The position numbers and the translations under genes are program-made. A stretch of DNA of 64,000 nt, taken from contig CM068553.1 of assembly GCA_035048495.1 (NCBI GenBank), positions 28,420,978 through 28,484,977 of the forward strand, written 5' to 3'. This stretch comes from Euptelea pleiosperma (taxonomy: Eukaryota > Streptophyta > Magnoliopsida > Ranunculales > Eupteleaceae). The notes under the pieces are model-generated. The model worked only from the letters and a program-made list of their open reading frames with translations, did not search any database and had not been told where the DNA came from. Below are positions 10,181 through 20,838 of this stretch, in pieces (position 1 is the first letter of the stretch; each line of letters begins with the position of its first letter).

Positions 10181-12760
10181 GATGTTTTTATTGACTTGTT
10201 AACTCAGGATTTTTCTTTTTCAGTTCTCATCTTTTAACAAGTAGTTATGTTTTTTACTTGTTTCTAATGATAGCTTTCACTCTCCTAGAATAGGTAGCCC
10301 TTTTCTACAGTAATAGAATCTCTGGATTTTTCTTTTTCAGTTCTCATCTTTTAACAAGTAGTTCTGTTTTTCACTTATTTCTAATGGTAGCTTTCACTCT
10401 CCTACAATAGGTAGCCCTTTTCTACAGCAAAAGAATCAGACATCAATTTTAACGGGGCCATACAGATGGCTTTCACTCTATTGTTGGGAGGTAGCTTTTT
10501 CCATAGAGAACTATCTCAAAGGGAGGCTAACAGTCGAATGTAGTGAAGTTTCGAAATCAACTAAGAGCAAATATAGTTGTTTTTATTCACTTGTTAACTC
10601 TGGATTTTGCTTTTTCAGTTCTCATCTTTTAACAAGTAGTTCTGTTTTTCACTTGTTTCTAATGGTAGCTTTCACTCTCCTAGAATAGGTAGCCCTTTTC
10701 TGCAGCAATAGAATCAGACATCAATTTTAACGGGGCCATACAGATGGCTTTCACTCTATTCTTTGGAGGTAGCTTTTTCCATGGAGAACTATCTCAAAGA
10801 GAGGCTAACAGTCGACTGTAGTGAAGTTTCGAAATCGACTGAGGGCAAATATTGATGTTTTTATTAACTTAACTCGAGATTTTTCTTTTTCAGTTCTCAT
10901 CTTTTAACAAGTAGTTCTGTTTTTCACTTGTTTATAATGGTAGCTTTCACTCTCCTAGAATAGGTAGCCCTTTTCTGCAGCAATAGAATCAGACATCAAT
11001 TTTAACGGGGCCATACAGATGGCTTTCACTCTATTCTTTGGAGGTAGCTTTTTCCATGGAGAACTATCTCAAAGGGAGGCTAACAGTCGCAACTGAGAGC
11101 AAATATGGTTGTTTTTATTCACTTGTTAACTCTGGATTTTCCTTTTTCAGTTCTCATCTTTTAACAAGTAGTTCTGTTTTTCACTTGTTTCTAATGGTAG
11201 CTTTCACTCTCCTACAATAGGTAGCCCTTTTCTGCAGCAAAAGAATCAGACATCAATTTTAACGGGGCCATACAGATGGCTTTCACTCTATTATTTGGAG
11301 GTAGCTTTTTCCATGGAGAACTATCTCAAAGGGAGGCTAACAGTCGACTGTAGTGAAGTTTCGAAATCGACTGAGGGCAAATATGGATGTTTTTATTAAC
11401 TTAACTCAGGATTTTTTTTTTTCAGTTCTCATCTTTTAACAAGTAGTTCTGTTTTTCACTTGTTTCTAATGGTAGCTTTCACTCTCCTAGAATAGGTAGC
11501 CCTTTTCTGCAGCAATAGAATCAGACATCAATTTTAACGGGGCCATACAGATGGCTTTCACTCTATTCTTTGGAGGTAGCTTTTTCCATGGAGAACTATC
11601 TCAAAGGGAGGCTAACAGTCGACTGTAGTGAAGTTTCGAAATCGACTGAGGGCAAATATGGATGTTTTTATTAATTTAACTCAGGATTTTTCTTTTTCAG
11701 TTCTCATCTTTTAACAAGTAGTTCTGTTTTTCACTTGTTTCTAATGGTAGCTTTCACTCTCCTAGAATAGGTAGCCCTTTTCTGCAGCAATAGAATCAGA
11801 CATCAATTTTAACGGGGCCATACAGATGGCTTTCACTCTATTCTTTGGAGGTAGCTTTTTCCATGGAGAACTATCTCAAAGGGAGGCTAACAGTCGACTG
11901 TAGTGAAGTTTCGAAATCGACTGAGGGCAAATATGGATGTTTTTATTAACTTAACTCAGGATTTTTCTTTTTCAGTTCTCATCTTTTAACAAGTAGTTCT
12001 GTTTTTCACTTGTTTCTAATGGTAGCTTTCACTCTCCTAGAATAGGCAGCCCTTTTCTGCAGCAATAGAATCAGACATCAATTTTAACGGGGCCATACAG
12101 ATGGCTTTCACTCTATTATTTGGAGGTAGCTTTTTCCATGGAGAACTATCTCAAAGGGAGGCTAACAGTCGACTGTAGTGAAGTTTCGAAATCGACTGAG
12201 GGCAAATATGGATGTTTTTATTAACTTAACTCAGGATTTTTCTTTTTCAGTTCTCATCTTTTAACAAGTAGTTCTGTTTTTCACTTGTTTCTAATGGTAG
12301 CTTTCACTCTCCTAGAATAGGTAGCCCTTTTCTGCAGCAATAGAATCAGACATCAATTTTAACGGGGCCATACAGATGGCTTTCACTCTATTCTTTGGAG
12401 GTAGCTTTTTCCATGGAGAACTATCTCAAAGGGAGGCTAACAGTCGACTGTAGTGAAGTTTCGAAATCGACTGAGGGCAAATATTGATGTTATTATTAAC
12501 TTAACTTGGGATTTTTCTTTTTCAGTTCTCATCTTTTAACAAGTAGTTCTGTTTTTCACTTGTTTATAATGGTAGCTTTAACTCTCCTAGAATAGGTAGC
12601 CCTTTTCTGCAGCAATAGAATCAGACATCAATTTTAACGGGGCCATACAGATGGCTTTCACTCTATTCTTTGGAGGTAGCTTTTTCCATGGAGAACTATC
12701 TCAAAGGGAGGCTAACAGTCGATTGTAGTGAAGTTTCGAAATCAATTGAGAGTAGGAACA
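10181..12760 (+). repeat. 275-bp tandem repeat array, about ten units
   Basis: The landmark ggggccatacagatggct occurs at 10454, 10732, 11007, 11264, 11539, 11814, 12089, 12364 and 12639. Spacing is 275 bp for most units, 278 for the first and 257 for one with an internal deletion near 11090. A tenth, incomplete unit at 10181-10318 precedes them. Central units are nearly identical while the outer ones are more diverged, as expected for homogenisation by unequal exchange. Each unit holds tttttctttttcag, which resembles a plant 3' splice site, and a second pyrimidine-rich cag at the ccttttctgcag block. No open frame spans the units. Confidence 0.92.
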
Positions 12761-13239
12761 CTACTAATTTGAAGTTATAATCAGTATATGTTTATTCCTA
12801 ATCCCAAATTGTACAAGATTTTATACCTCTATCAAATCCGTACTACCGGTGTAAATCAGTGTGCATGTGAAAGTTATCAGATAAAACTGAACCGATTGCA
12901 AAACTAGTAAATCAGACTAATCTTAAGACTTATCTAGAATTTCTACAGTGATTGTCAGATTATTCTTAGTGTCAAGTCTTGGTTTTAGATTTTTCTATAA
13001 AGTTAATGCCCATCAAATCTTAAATTCAATTATGTATAACAGAAACTATCAATCCTACTTAACACAAATATTTTTTATTTTCCAACTTTTTCTAGTCTTT
13101 TTTTCTTCTTGAAACAAATCCTAACAAAACAATTTTTGCAGAATTAAAATTAAAGCAGAAAAACTACTGAGAAAACAAAAACTACACATCACAACTCCAA
13201 GGAATAAGAATTGAGAAAAAGAATAGTGATGTAGAGCTT
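12761..13239. other. AT-rich spacer between array and copia remnant
   Basis: There is no coding frame. The stretch separates the last 275-bp unit from the pre-integrase part of the copia element. It could be untranslated sequence of that element, since it lies downstream of it in sense, but no LTR end was found. Confidence 0.35.
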
Positions 13240-13790
13240 GAAGCCCTCGGGAAAATAGTAGGAAGAATACCTTTTTAGATTTGGATCATGGGTATGATTG
13301 AATGGCATTTCAGTTATGGTGTAGCAACCGTCTCTGTTTCTATTTCCTCTCATGATGGTTCGTCCGAACTCATCAAAAATGTCGCAACCAGACTCAGTAA
13401 ACTGAACTATATTCTTCTGGTCGCAAATCTAACTAATGCTTAAAATGTTCCTCAACGCCTTTTATGTAAAGCACTTCGTCTAAGGTAAAGATACCGTTTG
13501 CAATTATAGTTCCCTTTCCTTTGATATAACCACGGCTGGCGTCAATATACGTCATAGTGTCATTCCCGGGGAGCACTTCAAAGGAAGTGAACATATTTAT
13601 GTCCCCAGTAACATGTCTTGAGCAACCACTATCTAATAGCCAGGTGCTACCTTTAAATTTAGCATTTTTTGTGGTGCTCACGTTACACCTTAGAGAATCT
13701 TTCCTGACCCATATAAATCTAACTCTAGGAGTTCTGGGTGTAGGTGAAGCAACATTTTTCTTTGGCTCCTTTCTCTTTTGAGTCATCTGA
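13240..13790 (-). pseudogene. Ty1/copia protease and GAG-pre-integrase remnant
   Basis: The minus-strand frame carries TWLLDSGCSRHVTGD, the retropepsin active-site box (DSG) of copia elements. It is followed by a variable region with GKGTI and then the EVLYIKGVE block. After a stop near 13433, the next stretch reads as a GAG-pre-integrase start (phrases ICDQKNIVQF, CDIFDEFGR, GNRNRDGCY). The integrase core, RT and RNase H that should follow are absent below 13240. The frame is open for about 117 codons across the protease and then broken. It continues the gag remnant upstream, in the correct gag-PR order. Confidence 0.8.
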
Positions 13791-14640
13791 CTCGGATTTG
13801 AGTTTTTCTAGGGATTTTATTTCCAAGCTAAATGCCTCTGACCTATTCTTTAGGTCTCTCATTCTTTGAGAAATGTCATTACTAGGGTTCCCTGTAGGTT
13901 TTCTTTTGGGAGGAACCTCATTTTTCTTCCGCAGTTTGAGGCAGTCCTGGTGACCTTTTTCTTTACAATACGCACTGACACGATTGTTTTTGGCAATTTT
14001 ACTAGGTCAGCCTTGGGTGTGGGTACAGTTTTAGCTTTAACAAATTGTTTTAAATGTGGATGCAGAGTTAACATTGTATCAATCCACTATTGTCTCCATG
14101 ATCTTTACCCACCTAAAGCATTCTGTCAAGTTTGGCAATGCAAGAGGAAAAACAAGATATATCCATTTTCAGATTAATAATTTGTTTCTCAAGGGATAAC
14201 TTATCGGTGTTACTAATCTAGAATTCGCGTTCCAAAAACTCGTTTCTTTCCTTAAGAGACTCGTTCTCTTGCTCTAATTGTCCAACTAGTTCTAATAGAT
14301 CTTGTGTCTCGTTGTAAGGCCTTTTTCTCAGAGTCTAGACTCGTGACTCTGTCAGATAAAAGTTTATTGGCCTTAATAATTTTAACAGACTCCTCATACA
14401 GCTCATTGAAGGCTATTCTAGAATTGTTTGAGTCCACACTACAAGAGTTGTCATAACTCTCTGGATTCTCATTTATGGTCTCATCTTCTTAAGGACCATT
14501 CAAACTAAAAAGTCTGGCAGTGAATGTTGTTTAATTACCAGCACTTTCACTGCCACTAGTCAATGTAGTCATCAGATTTATCAGTTCCTGACTCATCATC
14601 CCATGTGGCATTTAATGCTTTGGCTTTACCCTCGTAATCT
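13791..14640 (-). pseudogene. Copia gag C-terminal linker, coiled-coil-like, broken
   Basis: Short minus-strand frames cover this stretch. One (about 14252-14437) reads FNELYEESVKIIKANKLLSD and is rich in K, E and L with heptad-like spacing, as in the coiled-coil linker of SIRE-type gag proteins. Another (13859-14074) is Lys/Arg-rich and ends near a phrase resembling KKKVTRTASNCGRKM, which may be a decayed zinc-knuckle-like tail. Several frameshifts separate the pieces. Confidence 0.45.
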
Positions 14641-15580
14641 TCTTTGTTTGGGCACACATTAGCAATGTGACCAAACCCTCGGCATTTAAAACACTAGGTT
14701 TCTTCAAATTTATTTACCCTCTTGGGTTTGTCAGTTTTACTAACCCTCTCATGGGGTTTTGATCGTTCCCTCGATCTGTCAGAAAAATTATTATTATTAA
14801 GTTTGTCGTTTCTAGGACAAAAATTTTTCATAACTTTTTAACAAAGAGGGCTAGATTCTCTTCAGAGTCTGTCTCAGACTCTGGTTCATGAGCTTTTGAA
14901 GCTCTAAGGGCAATGCCCTTGGTTTTCTTTAGTTGTCTCATGTTTAATTCAAAAGTTTGCAGAGAACCAACCGATTCATCAATCTTGAGGGAGTCAACAT
15001 CTTTGCTCTCCTCGATTGCTGTAACCTTTGCTTGAAACCTCTCAGGCAGAGATCTCAACACTTTCCTGACCACTTTGGGTTCAAGGATAATCTCTCCCAA
15101 ATTGTGGGCAGAGTTGACAATATCACTGACTTTAGCATAAAACTCAGCATATGTCTCGTTCTCCTCCATTCTGACGGATTCGAACTTGGTAGTCAGCATC
15201 TGCAGTTTAGAAATCTTACCCTCACTAATGATTTCCAGTATATCTCACGCATCCTTAAATAGTGTGCTGGTAGAGATCCTAAGAAACTTGCTTTTGTCCA
15301 CAGCATTAAAAATGGTGTTTAAACTGTTGCTGTTTAGACAGCATTCTTCAAGGTCTTCCCTTGTCCATTGAGCTTTAAGTTTAGGGACTTTTTTATCATC
15401 CACTTTGGTAGTGGGAAGGGTCCAACCATCCAATACTACCATCCAAACTCTCTCGTTAATAGACTTGAGAAAAGCAAGCATCATGGCTTTCCAATATACG
15501 TAGTTTTCTCCATCAAAAAGTGGAGGTCTGGAGGTATTGTCTCCTTCTCTTTGCATCTTGTCTGACGTAGAGAAATACAA
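14641..15580 (-). pseudogene. Ty1/copia gag remnant (UBN2-type with CCHC knuckle)
   Basis: The frame begins near 15580 with RPPLFDGENYVYWKAMM, the DUF4219-like start of copia gag. It continues through VWMVVLDGW and LNTIFNAVDKS. After a frame break near 15245 it resumes as LTTKFESVRMEENETYAEFY and VLRSLPERFQAKVTAIEE, the UBN2 core. A zinc knuckle CFKCRGFGHIANVC (CX2CX4HX4C) follows at about 14660-14690, just after an in-frame stop. The order and content are those of SIRE-like copia elements. An adjacent primer binding site on the proper side shows that the 5' half of the element is preserved while most of pol is gone. Confidence 0.8.
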
Positions 15581-15630
15581 ATTCTAAGCAGGAACTCACT
15601 CAGGTGATTAGACCGACAAAGAGTGAACGA

Positions 15631-15641
15631 CTCTGATACCA
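15631..15641 (-). other. Primer binding site, tRNA-iMet type
   Basis: The minus strand reads tggtatcagag, the standard plant LTR-retrotransposon primer site complementary to the 3' end of initiator tRNA-Met. It lies about 50 bp upstream of the copia gag start and immediately follows an LTR-like end (ttatttca), as expected. Confidence 0.85.
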
Positions 15642-15644
15642 ATT

Positions 15645-15825
15645 GAAATAATGTGTATCCCTATATCACTAGATACCTAGAAGGAGGATTGAATAAGTAT
15701 TTAAAAATTAATTAATTACTAACAACCTACTTCAATTTACTGGTCTGGTTAGGTTTGAATCGCATGCATTCGCTATTGATTATAACTAGGTGCGGAAATA
15801 TAAAAAATCAACAATCATAACACAT
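15645..15825 (-). repeat. 3' end of the copia 5' LTR (truncated)
   Basis: Sequence immediately upstream, in minus sense, of the primer binding site ends in CA. It contains the phrase tcaatcctccttctagg, common near the ends of such LTRs. The outer end is cut where gypsy sequence resumes at about 15826. No second LTR was found, so the boundaries are inferred. Confidence 0.5.
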
Positions 15826-17170
15826 GAGACCATCGCCATGATCTCTGCCAGAGTCTCAGCCTCGACCTCAGCTCACTCTTCATTATGGGACCCTTCCTCG
15901 TCTACAAAACTCTTCCTTGGAGGTATTGTAAATTAGGAAAAACATCCTGAAAATCCCTATACAACATAACTAAATTTGGTGGAATCTCAACAACCAATTC
16001 AAGAGAGGAATATTTGACTAAGAGGGCATAAATGATGGAATCATCCTTCGTCTCTCCCGAATTCTTTCACATTGATGATGTGAAGAGATTTGGATAGTGG
16101 TCCTTTCCAACTCTCACCCTTCTTTGTATTATCATTCCTCTCAGTGGTGTTCTTGGGTGGTAAAGGGTTCAACTTAATCCTCTTGGCTTCATAAATAAAG
16201 AACACATGGTCAATCTGCCGAACAGTGTGACGTTTCAATCCTATAAGTAAAATCGAGTCCTACACAGAATCATATGACCTACTTCCATAGGTACCACATC
16301 ACACCACAAGGTGTCGTTACAGGAAGAAAACTGAATGGAAACCTGTCACCTCTAAGATAAAAGGGCTTTGATGATGCATAGTTTCGCTCCAAAGGGAAGC
16401 TGACTCCGAACATTAGGTTTCGATCCCAAGGTAAGGGGCTTAGTAGCTCGGTTTCAGGAGTCAAAACATCTCTCACGCTACAATTTAAGATGCCACTCTA
16501 AATCTTGGCCATCTAATGGGCATGCCCCAAAGTGTGGACATCATAGGGAATCAGCCCTCTCTATAGCTCAAATCGAAGACCCATACGAAACCTGGATAAG
16601 GTCATCAGAGGGTTTTCCTTGATGTTACATCGCATCATGTATTCGTCGAATTTTGCGATGTAATGAGCGACAGACATAGATCTCGGGCTAAGGGATTGCC
16701 ATTGATCTAAAAGTCTCTCGCGATAGGTCAAAGACAATTACTTCTCCATGAAGACTTCCTTCATTTCAATCTACTGAGCAATGGGTTCTTCGGCACTTCT
16801 ATAAATCTTACGCTCGATGTTGGTCCAATAAAGGTTGGCTTGTTCTACCAATTACATCTTCGCAAACCAAACTCTAAAAACTTCAGGCATTTTGTACGAC
16901 TCAAAGTAGTGGTCCATATCTGACAACCAATCAAGAAAAACTTTTGGGTCCAAGCGACAATCAAAGCTAGGAGCATCAATCTTAACCGTCATCGTGGTCA
17001 TAGAGCCCTAATATTCAGCAAGGGGTTGGTGGCCACCCCCACGATCTTTACCTAGGTCCCAGCCTCGACCTCGGCCTCGTTCATGATTACGGGACTCTTC
17101 CTCGTCTATAGGACTCTTACCTTGGAGGTACTGTGATTCAGGGTATCAGGGTATCATCGACGTACGCAAC
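15826..17170 (-). pseudogene. Second Ty3/gypsy remnant (gag, protease end, linker)
   Basis: In minus sense the order is as follows. A YVDDT-like RT scrap lies at about 17140-17170. A gag block follows at 17130-16550, with the WTNIERKIY, MKEVFMEK, VAHYIAKFDEYMMRCNI and GLRFEL phrases. Then come a protease C-terminus near 16370-16290 (WCDVVPMEVGHM) and the linker with RIKLNPLPPKN at about 16180. A third copy of the ctccaaggaagag junction phrase follows at about 15900. The copy is parallel to the one at 5700-7745 and equally broken. The linker and protease wording fit chromoviruses such as Reina-like elements. Confidence 0.65.
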
Positions 17171-18460
17171 CAAGAACTTGCCCTTGCAAGGCCTCCATAC
17201 ATGCGAACTTTCACTTTCACTTTCGCAAGTGCACCTTTTGTGGATTGGAAGGGACCAATCTATGTCCAGAAACATCCTAAGTATAAGGACAAGTGTCAAA
17301 AAATGGAATGGTTTTGTGTAGTTAAATGTCAACATGTGGAAAGCGCACATGTAAGGGGATTTGAGTCTGTGAGAGGTGTGATTCATCTGCTTTTGGCTGG
17401 TGGAACTTCATTTGTTTGGTTCTCTTGGAAGGCTGGTGTGACACCTTAGTGTTCTTAGAAGTGGTGAGGCTCCAATTCCCTATCTTCTCTCCTCTCTATT
17501 TTATTTCTATTTTCTGCTGCTAGCATCATCCCAGAAAATCCTAACTTAGCTTACTTGTCTAGCATCACAAAACCTAACCATAAGCTATCGTGTGACCCCG
17601 TTTATAAATAACAAATACCCAAACCCAGCCTTCTCTGAAGTTCATAATCAATCTTATTAGAACCTTAGATAGCCATGTTCATCTCTTTTAATCTTTAATT
17701 TTAGCTATGGTACAATCCCAATTATTCCAGCATCTGTGGAACTGATTTCTCTAATCTGTTTAAACCCAAACCAGAATTCTCTCTCAGTTACCTTTATAAA
17801 ACTCCCGATAATATTTCCATCACTTTTCTAATGGTCTAGCACCTCTAAACCACCCGTTATGCTTACAAACCTGAGCTATTTAACATGTTCTTGCCCCAAC
17901 TTTGATCTAATACTCCAGAGTTTCAATGATAAATATTTAAGAGTACACTTATAATTCACTTAAATGCATAATAAGAGCAGCAGCACCTACAAGTGCTAGT
18001 GAAAAAATAATAAATGAACAAATAAAGCAGTAGCAGGTAGAGAAAATGAGAAAGCAAAGCAGTGAAGTAATGAATTCAATAATGCATCCCAGTGATTCAT
18101 AAAAGACGAATATTTACGCAATCAACAGTTGACATTTAACTACATGAAACCATGCCATGAGCACTATATTAATTTGAGTAGATATCAGAATATTGTGTAA
18201 CTTTTTTAAGGTCCAACTGGATGCCCAAAACATTTTAGAGAAACTCGGTACCCTGTTGAGATCCTAATGACCAAAGAACCCTTGGGATCTTAAATGGAAA
18301 AATCCTCCAATTGCAAGGACATACACCGATACAGAAATAATTATCCCAGCAAACATATATAGACAAAGAGACTTGTATTTCTCCAATCAATATACATCAT
18401 CCCAAATCATGGAAAATTAGGAAATGATGTTTGCAATTATTAGTTGCAGCCCCAAACATG
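17171..18460. other. No gene recognised
   Basis: The first 280 bp include an 82-codon plus-strand frame (17201-17449) with no recognised family. The remainder is AT-rich and resembles intron or intergenic sequence of the neighbouring plant gene island. Confidence 0.35.
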
Positions 18461-18464
18461 AAAG

Positions 18465-18648
18465 ATCAAATCGATAATTTGGGCCAAAAAGAGAGTACGG
18501 CAGATAACCACTGCCATCTGAACTGGTAAACATTTTTGTTATGGAAGGCACACTAGGTGACATATCATCATCCTCCTTCCGTAAAGGTGTGAAGGTGTGC
18601 AACAGTTCTGCACTTCCCACATCCACAACTTGGAGCATCAGAGAAAGG
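18465..18648 (-). pseudogene. WD-repeat protein exon fragment, UTP4-like
   Basis: The minus strand encodes LQVVDVGSAELLHTF, then a short acidic linker, SVPSITKMFTSSDG and, after an out-of-frame segment, SLFGPNYRFDL. The segment between DG and SLFG reads QWLSAV if one base is added. This restores the pattern SSDGQWLxAVnCFGdxYxFnL known from plant homologues of the U3 processome WD-repeat protein UTP4 (POPCORN in Arabidopsis). One single-base loss and one compensating change are thus visible. No neighbouring exons were found, so this is either a stranded pseudo-exon or an exon of a gene whose other exons were not recognised. The protein assignment is from memory of the family motif. Confidence 0.45.
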
Positions 18649-18699
18649 TGAAGCAATGGAGAACACATAACTAGTACTACCATAAGCCCCTTGGATCAT

Positions 18700-19520
18700 G
18701 CAGGTAAGGACGATCTCAAAGTTTTCAATTAAGAGAAATCTGAGTTGGGTAGAAAGAGTCGCTGAACTTTACATTCTACTTTCTTCTTTGGCACTTTTTC
18801 ATACAATCTTAATTAATGATCTTGCATATTTGAGAATAACTGGAGAAGTTTCGTACGACATAATACATTTGAAGAAGAACTCATTAACGATGAATCAGAG
18901 ATGTCTTAGACCATAAATATATTTAAAAGAAATATGATCATAGAGAGGAACCAAACCAAAACGAGATGAAGAAGAAGATGAAACGGAAAAAGAGGAAGCT
19001 GAGATAAAAATAACTATACAAATTTAACACAGAAGATCAGAGTGAAGATTAAACCCACTGAAAATACCAAAACTTTCAATCATTCTTAAAAACTACAGAA
19101 GTAGAAAAATCAAAAAAAAATTTGATGAAAACACTAACTAAAAGGCTCTAACAGACAATCAATCAGCTTTAGCTCTCACCAATTGTGACTAACAGAAAAG
19201 AAAACAGAGAACCGGCATAAAAGTTAGCCTCCAAGGAATCTCAACTCGACGAATCTCAAACGAATCACAGCTGTCTAACCACCTTAAACAAGCTCCAAAC
19301 CCTAGATCGATCCAAAGAGAAGTTATGGAATTCCAAAGCAAGCTCGATCAGCTTGGAAGTTCAGAAATTTTCATCAATAAAGACACAATGGACAGAATAT
19401 ATGAATATCTACAATGAAATCATCTGTACGCATAGGATTCCACAAAGATTGCTACTGGTAGATTAAATGCAAAATCGGGTAATATGTAGACAATTAGGGT
19501 TAGGGATAAAATGAACTCAC
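18700..19520. other. Intron-like or intergenic DNA, no exon recognised
   Basis: AT-rich, with no conserved coding block. It was searched by eye for the short second exon of the ATP synthase epsilon gene (ending in a phrase like LRSDTPE) without success. Confidence 0.35.
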
Positions 19521-19670
19521 GGCAGTTTACACAAGTTCGTTGGTGTAAGCTCCAGCGCGATCGAGAGAGCGAGTCGGTGGAAACCCGAGCGAGGAGACGA
19601 TCCATGGCGTTGGTTGAAGGACTGTTGTCCAATCCACTGCGAAGACGACGAGTTCAACTTCACCCCATGA
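19521..19670 (-). other. Exon-like 150-bp stretch, unidentified
   Basis: On the minus strand a long pyrimidine tract ends in ttttgttgcag just before 19670, and a consensus donor (gtgagttc) follows 19521. The 150 bp between are GC-richer than the flanks, and more than one frame stays open. The translation matches no family I know. It lies inside the presumed first intron side of the ATP synthase epsilon exon. It could be an alternative exon, the first exon of another minus-strand gene, or chance. Confidence 0.25.
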
Positions 19671-20013
19671 CTGCAACAAAAGGCAAACCGGTAGAGGAGG
19701 AGGGAGCGAAGGCAAGAGAGGAAAGAGGTCTCTCTGAGAATATTGAGGCCTGTTGAGATGGATGAGGGCAGGGTGAGAATATTGGAAATACGTATCTATA
19801 GGAGCAAGAAAAAAAAAATCTTGGATCAATAACGCAAACTAACATTCACCAACGAAACCAATAATCTAGCTTGATAATTCGATAAAGTTCCACAACGATC
19901 TAAAGAGACGAACGAATTCACAAATAGAAACCCTAGATTTTCGAACAAATCAAAGCGGAGAACACGATAAAACCCTAAATTCAAGAGATAGAGAAAGAGT
20001 GAGAGATTATTAC

Positions 20014-20209
20014 TGGGTTTCTCTGGTTTTCCGTCGACCCATTTGGAGACGGCGAAATGAACCTTCTCGCGACTTAGGGTTTCGGATTTGTGAGGCTCCT
20101 TGAGGCAGTTCCGTAAGAGAGAGGCGCAGATGTTGGAGTATGTTATGTATGTCATCCCCGCTGCTCTCCAGAACGGCACTGCCGCGCTCGAACCTGCCGC
20201 TGACGCCAT
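20014..20209 (-). CDS. ATP synthase subunit epsilon, mitochondrial, exon 1
   Basis: The reading frame starts ATG at 20209. After a short Ala/Ser-rich start it encodes [29 protein letters not shown] and [18 protein letters not shown]. This is the plant mitochondrial F1 epsilon subunit, a roughly 70-residue protein of the central stalk, conserved almost end to end. The 65 codons plus one base here cover all but the last few residues. The exon then meets a donor (gtaata, 20013 downward), so the short C-terminal exon should lie at lower coordinates; it was not found. Without the splice the frame would run on to a non-homologous tail. Upstream at 20210-20340 is pyrimidine-rich DNA with a small internal duplication, plausible as 5' UTR or promoter. 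Whether the gene is intact cannot be decided from this window. Confidence 0.85.
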
Positions 20210-20426
20210 TGCTTTCTTCTATTCTTTCTCTTCCCCTTTGCTTTGTTACCAGTTCTTGGTAAACCTAGAGGCTTGGTCACTGGATTGCGTCTTTCTCTTC
20301 TCTTCTTTCTCTTCTCCTTTGCTTTGTTACCGGTTAAGAATTTGAATTCAAAGAATTGAGATAGTTGCACCGCGTGGAAATTACGTGGAATTCGAATTCT
20401 AATTTTAGCTGTTTGGAGTCTTTGGA
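20210..20426. other. 5' flank of the ATP synthase epsilon exon with a short repeat
   Basis: A block close to ctttgctttgttacc occurs twice, ending near 20253 and 20332, separated by unrelated bases. The rest is CT-rich on the plus strand. No TATA box was assigned with confidence. Confidence 0.35.
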
Positions 20427-20806
20427 CCAAGTTTTAAAGGGACCGTTACAACTGTATAACGGTCTGGGGCGTATCGTTTTTCGTTATAACGAAAAAACGC
20501 TAGGGGCAAAAACGAAAAAAAATGGGAAATAACGGAAAAAAAGGACGCTGAAATTCAAATTTTCAATTTTGAGGAAAATAACGGGAAAAAAAATATAATA
20601 TAGCGGAAAATAACGGAAAAAAAAAATGAAAGAAACTGCCATTTTTTCACAATTTTTCCCAGAAAATAATGGTCATTATTTTTGTTAAAACAGAAAATAA
20701 CAGCCGTTATTTTCGTTATAACGGCCATTTTTCTGGGCGTTTTAACTGTATGAAACATAGCGGGGTAGGTTCAAATCCGTTATAACAGCCGATTTTTAAA
20801 CCTTGG
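20427..20806. mobile_element. Fold-back MITE, about 380 bp
   Basis: The left end reads ccaagttttaaa followed by a ccgttac...gtataacgg block. The right end read backwards gives ccaaggtttaaaaatcggct and ttataacgg, so the termini are imperfect inverted repeats. The hexamer tttgga flanks both sides (20421-20426 and 20807-20812) and is a candidate target duplication. The interior is A-rich and repeats the cgttataacg word. Related ccgttat fragments are visible in the Helitron-like array near 21660-21770. The superfamily is not clear. Confidence 0.45.
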
Positions 20807-20838
20807 TTTGGACATCTAACAGAATTGAACTTTCTATA

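Noticed and set aside
10181..12760. CRISPR-like array
   Set aside because: Units are 275 bp with no unique spacers, and the context is a plant nuclear genome. It is a tandem satellite-like array.
17201..17449. 82-codon plus-strand frame
   Set aside because: Partly overlaps an antisense retroelement scrap. No family recognised and no splice or start context.
17453..17490. Plus-strand gttcttagaagtg as the missing second exon of ATP synthase epsilon
   Set aside because: It would read VLRS, but it is on the opposite strand from exon 1 and the following residues do not match.
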